From Oscarella lobularis (lineage: Eukaryota; Porifera; Homoscleromorpha; Homosclerophorida; Oscarellidae), in assembly GCF_947507565.1 (NCBI RefSeq), contig NC_089189.1, forward strand, positions 434,001 through 498,000: a DNA stretch of 64,000 nt, in the 5' to 3' direction. The notes below the pieces were generated by a model. The model did not search any database. It had not been told where the DNA came from and saw nothing but the letters and a program-made list of their open reading frames with translations. How positions within the stretch are numbered: the stretch's first letter is position 1; the number at the start of each line of letters is the position of its first letter. Below are positions 51,681 through 64,000 of this stretch, in pieces. Position numbers and translations under genes: made by a program.

Positions 51681-52459
51681 GGGGCTCCGACCGATTTCTT
51701 TGTCTCTATCGTTCGGTATTGACTAAATGCGCTATTGCATTCGCGCTATTCTAGCGCCTAGGGCTGTTGAACGGGTTTCCTAGCTCGTGCTCGTGCGCTG
51801 GCTTACTTGTTAGCTTCTTGTCTTCATTAAAGAACGTCTCATCGGTCCGTCTCATCTTCTTCGAAGTGCTTCCTTGAGCCTGGAAACGTCGAAAAAGGAG
51901 AGCTTTTGTTCTTCTCGCGAGAGGTATTTGCTAGCGCACGTTGCTGGAATCCAAGGAGGGAAGCACACCCGTATGAGTAACCACATGCGACGTAAATAGA
52001 CGGCGAAACATTGGCTTCCTTCTATAAAAGGCTCAGCAATCGTTACCAGGAAAACTCCGAAATGACGCCACGAGACGCAAGTAGCAGACAGTATTGAACA
52101 GAAGGGGGTAAGGCAAACTAAGACTGTCTAGCGTCTGCCCTTCCTTCCGCATATTTTCTACAATCCGCCACAATGTTTTGACCTCTATAATTGACCACAA
52201 CCGCGTTTGCACACAGCCCTTCCCTTTCCCGGATGGTCGCCCCACACAATCCGGTCCCCGCATGCCGCCAAAATCGAATTCATTATTTATTATCCGCCCT
52301 TCGTAACGGAACGGAAAAAAATCAAATTACCGTCGTAGTACGTCCACACTGCACGCATGCGCAATACAGACCCTTACAATTTAACATTAACGGGTAAAAA
52401 AGAGGTGAACTACGCGTATCATATATAGAGAGAGATATATCTATATGCTCCGTTCATCA
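51681..52459. other. intergenic, convergent 3' ends
   Basis: It lies between the 3' ends of the NEURL2-like gene (+) and the inhibitory Smad (-). Open frames are short. A TATATATAGAGAGAGATATATCTATAT stretch near 52420-52445 is AT-rich and self-complementary. No gene was recognised. Confidence 0.5.
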
Positions 52460-54155
52460 TCATCGTTGCACATTCAAAAATACTTCGAGCCAGCACGGAC
52501 ACGCGCTGATGTTCGGTCGCGTGTACGAGGGCCCCCAGCCCTTCGCAAAACTGACCCGAAATGCAAACGGATCGTCGGGAATTTGCCCGGAACGCGGCAA
52601 TTTTTCGCCAAACAGCAACATTTCGCGACAAATGTCGAAATCGAACACCCGTATCGAATATCCGGGCGACAGACGTCGAACCGCCGGCAATTTCGCCGCC
52701 GAACCGCGCGACGTGAAATCGATCGTCGGACTTTGAACGAATACGGGATAGTCGCTTCGATTATACGCCCAAATTCCGTCGTCTTCAAACGAAAATTGAA
52801 TGCCCTTGCCTATGTGTTCGCGAACGCGTTTGACCGCATCCGGGCGCTTGTCGTGAACGAGCGGCTGCACGCAGAGCCCGTTGCCGTGGGGATAGTCGGC
52901 GAAGACGTCGACGGCGTCGCTCGTCGCGTTGTATTGACGACCGACGCGATGCATTAGTTCCCAGTAAGAAATCGTGCACCAGTGCGACGTATGATTATCG
53001 AGATAGTCTGCGAAAGACAAAACTCGGTCAGTCGGCGCCCCCCGGGATTTTTGCCCGCATTTTCAGTCACGTCTCTAATCCGGGCTCGATCCGCCAACCT
53101 CTTTAGGCTCGCAAGCGGGTTATAGACTAAACCTAGCATACCAGCCTTATCGGATTAGGAGACCCGCGCACGGTTCGCTTCCCCGATACATCGGACTCGT
53201 TTGCGATGGACGATCGAAAACGCGACGCGGAGGCGACGCGCGGCTTTTAGCATTGGCGTCTCGGCGCCCTTTAGCGCTTCGGTGACGTCGGCGGTAGCGC
53301 GGGCGACGCGACGGCTCGAGGGCTCTATTAGGGGCACGTGCCGCGTAGCAGATTTCGAAGACTACTAACGACCTTCTCAACTAAATCGAATCGAGGCCCC
53401 GAACGAGGGCAAAAGGGGGAAGAGGGTCACGTAGACTTACCCGATAGCGTTTTCGTCGCGATCGATTCCGATTCTTCGAACGTCGTCGAACAGGTTGATT
53501 CTACACGGGGGAAATTGGCGCGATTCGTTACGCAGCGCGCGCTCGCGCTTACCGTTCTTCGCGCGAAACGATCCCGGCACGCGTACGAGATCGGATCGCG
53601 GCGCGGCTGGCGTCGTGGTCGCGTCACGCGAATCGACATCATCGCCTATGTACAATAAAAACAAAACGTCCTCGTTAGCAAAAGCAACGAGCAAACGAAA
53701 AAAGGGATAAAGAAAAAGAAAAAAGACGTGTCGCGCGAGGGATTCGAACCCTTACCTCGATCGATGCGTCCGTAGTGAAAGGGATTGGCGCACACGCGCC
53801 CGTCGTCGTGCTTTCGCGTACGCCGCGCGCAATCGGGTATGTTCTTGAGCTGGGCGTTCGCCGGCAAATCGGCCCAACGCCAAAGCTTGCAAGCGAGCAC
53901 CTCGGGCAAAAACTTCCCCGCGCTCGTATCGAGCTCGTCAGCGCCGACGAGAAAACAAGCGCCCGGCGAACCGTCGTGCGGGGCGCGAGCGGCGCCGATT
54001 AGATCGCGAAGTTCCTCGATATCGCGAGTTCGCTTTATCGTCTTGAAAAACGCCTTGCAGGCGGCGTAGAGCGATTCTTCGAGCGCCGTGTCGCGTTCGA
54101 CGACGCGACAGCGCCACAGTTGCTTGACGAAGGACTTTCGCTTCGATTTGAGCAT
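52460..54155 (-). CDS. inhibitory Smad (Smad6/7 type)
   Basis: Five exons (53756-54155, 53553-53645, 53441-53500, 53164-53361, 52460-53007), all phase 1, join to 432 aa. The first exon has a diverged MH1-like domain ending CANPFHYGRID with the zinc-ligand His/Cys pattern of the family. Three exons make a poorly conserved linker without a visible PPxY motif. The last exon is a full MH2 domain (HWCTISYWELMHRVGRQYNA, GIWAYNRSDYPVFVQSPT, PGYSIRVFDF, SFAKGWGPSYTR, CPCWLEVFLN). It ends at NVQR with no SSxS motif, so it cannot be activated like a receptor Smad; the MH2 is closest to Smad6/7, which block TGF-beta/BMP signalling. The donor after 53164 (GTCTCC) is weak. Confidence 0.85.
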
Positions 54156-55495
54156 TACGTTCTCGCGAGTCGAACCGACGCGACGGCTCGGGGATTACTG
54201 GTGGCGTAGCGCGTTCGACGGTTCCGTATATGTGCTCGGTGGCGTCTAGACTCCAAGACGTCCTCAAAGCTACATCAATAATTTCCGTATGCAGCCAACA
54301 TCTGCCCGTCGCCTAATTTCTCATTGGCCTAACCGGCTCACGTGCACTTAGCCAATTGGGGTGGAACGTTCCCCGGACGCCAAATCGCGTCGCGATTGGT
54401 CTACGAGGCGACCACGTGGTGTGATTGAGTTGGCCTTGTCGGTCACGTGGGCGCCGCGCAGACAGGACGACGCGTCGCTGGTTAGCGCGACGGCGGGGTG
54501 GGGTGACGGGGCGCGACCGCCGTCGAAACTGACGGGAGAAAGCGTGCGACATACGAACGCATCCGCGTCGGTTTCGAACGGCTGCGGTATTCATAGCACT
54601 ACTGCGTTGCGGCAAATAGATTCGCCGCCCGTCGACGTAGCGTGTCCTAATTGCATTTGTAGCGCGTGGGCAGAACCATGTAATGCATTGCTCGACGACT
54701 AGACTCGTCGAGCCTTCGCGCATCCTCGGCGTCAATTTTTTTCGACAAGTACGTAACGCTGGCATGTGGAACTTAGCCTAACCGATTTTAGCGCGTCCCA
54801 TGGCCTTGGAAACGGACGGTCATACGGCCCAATTTAGACGGCGCCATCACTTATGCAGATAATGCTATCAAGCTGGTAGGGCGGAAACTGGAACGCTGTT
54901 AGGGAAACGTCGGCGCTAATCGAATCAAAAAACCCGCCCACTTGCAGCGAACGCGTACAGACAGTTCCTTTCGCTTTGGCCCTTGCGTTTTCGAGCTTGC
55001 GTTATCTTAGTCACGCGAAAAACGTGTCGTAGCCGGGCTTGCATTCCGACACGTTGTTCCGGCCAAAGCGAAGAGCCGCAGATCGTAGTCATATTGTGTT
55101 GACCCCAGACGCGACCAACGGCAGACGCGCCGACGACTCCTACAACTCCCCCTCCCCCGCTGTGCGTCGGGCGCGGTCAGGAAGTGCCGGCACGTCGGAC
55201 GCTGTCGCGTCTGACGTCAGATTGCTAGCCGATGGGGGCGTGTACGCGCGCGCACAAACCGAATTATCCATCTGCTTTCTCGCTCGATTTCCGCGAAAAA
55301 AATATTCGACATCGCGTTAGCTTCGACGTTGTGGAAACTGTAATCGCATAAGGGCAGAAGCTCCGGCCAAAAAAAATTACAATACACGTAGAAATCTAGC
55401 GTCTAAAAACTTCCCTATCTTCTACACACAGAGAACGTCCACGTGCACTAGGAGGAAGTCGATCTGTCGCCCCCTTTCAATCGTTTTTTTTTCTT
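54156..55495. other. intergenic region between the two Smad genes
   Basis: CG-rich sequence with several overlapping medium-length open frames on both strands and no motifs. It should contain the inhibitory Smad promoter and the Smad2/3 3' UTR. CCAAT-type boxes (ATTGG) occur repeatedly at 54325-54430 (CATTGGCC, CCAATTGGGG, GATTGGTC), plausibly the promoter. Confidence 0.45.
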
Positions 55496-59083
<3,588 letters not shown>

Positions 59084-59194
59084 TTTTTCCCACGCGGCGT
59101 TTACCATATTGATCAATGTTCTGACGTCACATACGCACTCATTTTCATTTTTTATTGCAATTCAGTTCCCAAAACAAAGACAGGACCCCCTAAG

Positions 59195-60972
59195 TCACTC
59201 GTCCTTCGCAGCGGCTTTCTTCCTCAATTGGGCCTTCTTTTTCATCGTCGCTATTCTCGCGACGGTCCTCTTCTTCTTGATTTCCTTACGCTTTTCCGGC
59301 GATAGAAGCTTCGCGACCGCCGCCTGCCTTCTCAGCGTCTTCGCATAGGGATTCAAACGGAAGAGAACCTGAACGTTCTTCAGCGGATTCTTCTTCAGAG
59401 GAGCCCTCTTAGGAACGCGACTAAGAAAAAAAAAACGTTCAGATTAAATAATAAATAGAAATAAATAACGTTTCACTTACTGTTTGGGTCTGACGGCTTT
59501 TTGCACTTCATCCGAATTGATGATTCGCGCAATGTCGCTATTCTGCAACATGGGCTGAGGCAATCTAAAAAACCCGATTAAAATAATACCTAAGTTATAT
59601 ATCCTAATACCTGAAGTTCTTCTTCTGCTCGGAACTCTTCTTCATCGTACCAAAAACCGAATTCAATTTCTCAAAGGCCCCTTGCGACCAGACACAGAAT
59701 CGCCCAATGTGTCCACCGGGCGCCAACTGTAGCAAATTGAGCCGCTCGACGGAACACGTCTCGACTCCCGGCAAATTGCGAAAAGCCTTTCGTATTCCAT
59801 TATCCTCATTATAGACGATGAGGGGCCCCTTTCGTTGGACGTAGCGACGATTGCGCATCTTTCCCTTTCCCGCGCGAATTTTACGCGACTCCTTGCTGTG
59901 TTTCACGTCGTCGTACGCGTGCAACATGCGCAGAACGCGCGCCGCTTCCTTCGTTTTCGTCACGGATTCGATTCCGTTCGAAACGACGAGCGGAACTTCG
60001 GGAATTTCGTTGATTTTGTGACCGCGCGCCATGACGAAAGCCGGATACGACGTCGCAGCGACCGCCGATACGACGGCGTAGCGACGCTGTTTGATATTGA
60101 TGCGACGATGCCAGCGACGCCAGATTTTCGTCGGAGCGAACATGCGTCCACCGCGACACATCTGAAAATAAAATAAATAATTTTCTTATTGATTAGGAAG
60201 GGTATTCGCGTTCTGGGGCCCCCTTTTGGGAACCTACGTTTCCGAAGGCTCCCTGGCCGGAGCGATGCGTTCCGCCGCCGCTCACGCGCGGTATGCGCGC
60301 GACGGCGCGTCCCGTTCCCCACGATTCGGCGCTGTGTTGATGGCCGGCGCGTTTCGAGACGGCGTACGGCTGTCGATGGTTCTTCGCCATGTTCGTGTGA
60401 ACGAAATTGACGATGTCGTAGCGAACGGGCGCTTTGAAGACGGCCGGGAGCGCTGTTGAGCCCGAGTCCTTTCCGTCGCGATCGGAAAAGACTGTTACCA
60501 TAGGACGAGCCTAGAAAAATCGGTCCCAATTGATTTTGTGAATGAATTCGAATGCTTTTTTTAAGTTTGCGTAGCGCGTAATGCGTAGGGGAAAGGGTTC
60601 GCGATGAAGTGGGCCGGGGTCCTCGAAGGGAGCCTCACTTCTCGATCTAGCGCGTTAGGCGCAACGAAAGACTTCTCGCTACGTTTCTAAGCAAAGAAGA
60701 CTTTCCCCTAGACTTATAAGTACGGGATATAACGCGTGGATGTAGCGAAACGATCGAGGTTCTCGAGGTCCCCCCCAAAGGAGCCTTGCTACTTTGATAC
60801 GCAGTAGTCTCCCCTTCTACTGCTACACTAGTTTCGCCCGTATAAAAGAATCAGTAGCCCTACGTAGCCTTCAATATCTACAAGGACTCTTCTGAGGACC
60901 ACGTGCACGAATAGACCCCTTGGACGCGTTTCGCTCACGCGATTTCGCTCCCATAGACAACTGTCTTACCAT
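59195..60972 (-). CDS. RPL4: 60S ribosomal protein L4 (uL4)
   Basis: Five exons (60970-60972, 60238-60510, 59611-60161, 59481-59564, 59195-59420) join to 378 aa. The first coding exon is predicted to hold only the ATG, directly followed by GTAAGA, as is common in ribosomal protein genes; this is the least certain element. Exon 2 contains [40 protein letters not shown] and [14 protein letters not shown]. Exon 3 has [47 protein letters not shown] and [13 protein letters not shown]. The Lys-rich C-terminus is shorter than in vertebrates. The product lines the ribosomal exit tunnel. AATAAA on the minus strand near 59156 is the likely polyadenylation signal. Confidence 0.95.
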
Positions 60973-61130
60973 TGCTACACGATTTTCTAAAGGAAAGAAC
61001 GATCTTCTCTTCCTGCACGGAGATTATGAGTCTTATGACCACGTGGCGTGGGAGGGGTAAATACGCGTGCGCGATGAAAAATTCTATTTACAAAAATAAA
61101 AAAACGCCAAAGTAACATTCGTAATCATTT

Positions 61131-64000
61131 CTACTTGGCGTGCGTTCGTCGTCCTTTCCACAATTCGCGAAGTGTTTCCGCTAACTGATCAGTCGTCATT
61201 TTCGAATCAAATGTCACGAAATTAGCGTGTAGAACATCTTCAATTTCCTCGCGTGGCATTTGGCTTATAGCGTTGATCGACGTAATTTTCTGTAGAGAAT
61301 GACGCGTCTTTAGAGATGACGTTTTACGTACAAATTCCTAAAATTCCTCCTAGATCAAAATACCACAAATTGGGTTGCTAACTTTACAGTAACGTTTTCG
61401 TATTGTTCGTCAACTGGCATGTTACAGTAATCGTGGTCATCTTCTACGCAAACCATGATTTCTTCATTCTAAAAAGCCCCGGCCTAATTAAATTTTAAAA
61501 TAAATACTATTTTCCTACCAATCTTGCACATATTTTGTCAAAACCAGGTCGCTGATCCGGCGAATGATCGGTGCATCGTAAAATCAAATCATATCTAACG
61601 AATGTCAATAAGGAACTAATTTGTACGCCTTGTTGTTCTACTGACATCGGGCCTGGACAGTCGTCCAGCGGCTTATCGGACAGTTGAAGACCGTCTCGCA
61701 ATTCTTCCCAAATAATTCGATTATCAACGCCTGGATAGGGCATCATGCCCATAGCAAGAACTTCCCACAGCAAAACCCCAAACCCCCTCGAATAAACACA
61801 TGGAAAAACGCTAATATTAGGGAAATAATTGTGTCTTACCACACGTCACTCTTGTGCGTGTATATGTGATCTTGAAGGGACTCTATAGCCATCCATTTTA
61901 CAGGCAAAAGCGCTTTTGTATCGCCAGTTTCATGGCGATAGTATTCCGATTCATACACGTCTCTAATTTTAATTGAATATTAACTAGATTTGGGTGCATG
62001 TCAGTTTAGACCTTGATAGCCCAAAATCGGTCATTTTGCATATCCACTCGTCGGGACCGACTTCGTGAACTAAAACGTTTCGCGCCGCGACGTCGCGATG
62101 AACAAATCTAGCAAGTCCCATTTTAAAATTAACTAATTAAACTAGCGTTTGTATATATATATATATTATTTAAATAAAAACTATGATATATAGTCTCTTA
62201 CGCTTTTTCTGTTGAGAGATAGAGCAGTCCCTCTGCCGCTTGAAGGGCACAGGTCAATCGAAGCTTCAACGACGCTACGTCACCCGCAAGTCGCATTCCC
62301 TGCAACACATTCTTCAAATCGCCACGATTCATGTATTCAGATATCAAAAGATAGGGCATTTTGCTACGAGTAATTACATAATATTAAATGCCTTTGGAAA
62401 ATTGCTCTGCTACCTAATAGAAACACCGAGAAGTTTGACGACTCTCGGATGATTGAATTGAGCCATGACTACGCCCTCTTGAAGAAAATCGACTAATTGT
62501 TTTTCATCCACATCCTTACAATCTAAATCCCCGGAGTAACTCCTAAAGGGTATTTCTAATATTATGTTTGTTTTGCCTTTCATTAGTTTCACGGCAACAA
62601 GTTCAGATTCTAAATCTTTGGCTTTGCACAACCAAACCTATGATTATTAATATTACTAATTTTCTCATATTATTTCGATTTTTTGACTGACATCTCCAAA
62701 TGCTCCTTCGCCTATTTTCTTTTGAAAATCTAAATTGCTCGGCCGAATTTGAAATTGCAGCAGCTTTTCCTTCATTTGAGCGTGACTAGTTGATATTTCC
62801 TCATCTTCCACAAGTAAATATTAATTAAAACAATAAAAACGAAATAGGTAATGCATACTGCCAGATTTCACGGAACCATCAGATGAAACCTACAGAAAAA
62901 GAAGAAACACTGTTGATGCTATCTCTAATCAATCAATCAATACTCCGCAGTCGTCATTGATTAGGCGTTGTTAGTATCGCAATTGGCACTATTAGCAGCA
63001 AATTAGCCAATTTATTTGCATATAAATAGAAAATCGAAGAAAAGAAACGGCACAACTATTCTATTACAAATATTGATATGCATTGGATTTGATAAGTCAG
63101 CGTCAGGTGCCTCACTAGTACGGTGGTGGCATTACCGAAGATCCAGATCGAGGCTTCAGGCGAGGATCGTCGTACGTCGACTGACGAGTGTCTACAAAGC
63201 CAAACGATAGGAAGCTACGCTCGCTTACGTCATAGCATCAATTTACTGTGATTAAGAAAGTAAGGTTTGCCTTGAGGATCGACTCTCTGTTCCCATCCAG
63301 CCTATAATCGCTCATATATGTATTTTATATTATTATTATTATTGAGATTTACGGGTAGGATTCTTGGATCCTCAAACTGAGTCGTTTGAGTTTCTAATAA
63401 TAATAATAATAATAAATAAAAAACAATATCAACTACGCTTCTACGTACGATGATTCACAAAATAAGGACGACCGCTCGGATCCCTTCTTTGCTCCCACCC
63501 AGGCTTCGATGACACAACATATTAATATCAATAAAATTTTTCTAATAAATTTACTGGTAGTAAATAATTGGGAGGTGGCATTGGGGGTCGTTGGAAGGCA
63601 GGGGCCGGAGAATACGGCGCGTATCCGGGAGCCATAGGTGCGTAGCCAGGGGATACGGCTTGGGGTTGAGCAACTGGGGCCAGCTATAATTTAAAATTTA
63701 ATTAAATCAAAGACGCATAGGGAGGTTATAATGACTTGGGTGCGCGGATCTTCATATTGAGTCGTTTTCGTCACTGGGATAGAGAAGCTTAGCGCGCTTG
63801 GGAATAAGGTGTATGTACGTACAGTGATTAACAAAGTAGGACTTCCCCGCTTGATCTCTACGTTCCTCCCAGCCAGCCTTCAGGAAAAATCAATATTTTT
63901 TATCATAGAATCGCGCTACGCGAGCTTTACGGGCAGCGGAGGCTTCGTTGCCATGGGCGTTGCTATGGGAGATGTCATGGGCGGAGGAGGCAGAGGAGGA
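61131..64000 (-). CDS. tyrosine kinase with three N-terminal WW domains (5' end outside the window)
   Basis: The gene enters from the right edge with Pro-rich sequence ([20 protein letters not shown]). WW1 follows ([17 protein letters not shown], then [10 protein letters not shown]), a Pro-rich spacer ([19 protein letters not shown]), WW2 ([27 protein letters not shown]) and WW3 ([34 protein letters not shown]). The donor TCG|GTAATG at 63136 joins in phase to 62859-62889 and then to the kinase: [74 protein letters not shown], and a tail ending RRTHAK at 61131. No TM segment was seen, so it is presumably cytoplasmic. Without that splice the WW part would stop after VMPPPY (63115), with AATAAA at 63011-63016. 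Two separate genes remain possible. Confidence 0.65.
63330..63420. repeat. ATT/TAA microsatellites
   Basis: (TTA/ATT)n at about 63327-63342 and (TAA)n at about 63394-63418 lie in introns flanking the second half of WW2. Confidence 0.8.

Noticed and set aside
53734-53756. tRNA B-box match (GGTTCGAATCC on the minus strand)
   Set aside because: It lies at the donor side of the first inhibitory Smad intron; no acceptor or anticodon stem can be formed from the neighbouring coding exon.

Overview
The window is nuclear DNA from an animal, most likely a sponge. The gene content is metazoan: a Smad2/3 with a C-terminal SSVS motif, an inhibitory Smad, a Delta-type DSL/EGF ligand, Ig-domain receptor tyrosine kinases, RAB3GAP2, riboflavin kinase and RPL4. 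Genes are tightly packed, introns are mostly 45-100 bp, and coding exons are rich in CG-containing codons. The Ig/Ser-Thr-Pro/TM/kinase receptors look like sponge receptors. A homoscleromorph such as Oscarella is my best guess, but this is inference. All exon boundaries were read by eye from splice signals and phase; spliced lengths were checked by summing exons to multiples of three wherever a length is given.

Layout. 1-3.0 kb: degenerate tandem repeats and no clear gene. 3.0-10.1 kb: two tandem paralogous receptor tyrosine kinases (+). 10.5-23.0 kb: a tandem family of secreted or membrane-anchored Cys-rich proteins whose modules resemble GDNF/GAS1 (GFR-alpha) domains, one domain per phase-1 exon. 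The copies hold 10, 5 (frameshifted), 2, 2 (+ a relic) and 5 modules. Deleted copies of the adjacent kinase gene lie between them. 23.2-30.7 kb: RAB3GAP2 (-), with minisatellites and a transposon-like insertion in its introns. 30.8-32.4 kb: two intronless genes (+), a small bacterial-type conserved protein and a secreted aldo/keto reductase. 32.9-33.5 kb: riboflavin kinase (-). 33.6-37.8 kb: Delta-like ligand with 27 EGF repeats (-).

37.9-50.2 kb holds a family of seven intronless Ly6/uPAR (LU) domain genes (+). One is frameshifted. A sulfatase (-) lies among them, as do inverted-repeat elements and a 28-bp array in which each unit carries a consensus 5' splice site. 50.9-51.7 kb: NHR + SOCS-box protein (NEURL2-like, +). 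52.5-60.97 kb: inhibitory Smad, Smad2/3 and RPL4, all on the minus strand. 61.1-64.0 kb: the 3' part of a gene predicted to encode three WW domains followed by a tyrosine kinase (-), running off the window.

How the genes relate. The window is rich in cell-surface and signalling genes: receptors, GFR-alpha-like and LU surface proteins, a Notch ligand, a neuralized-type adaptor and two Smads of the TGF-beta pathway. Three regions look most active evolutionarily: the kinase/GFR-alpha-like duplication cluster, the LU cluster and the WW-kinase architecture.
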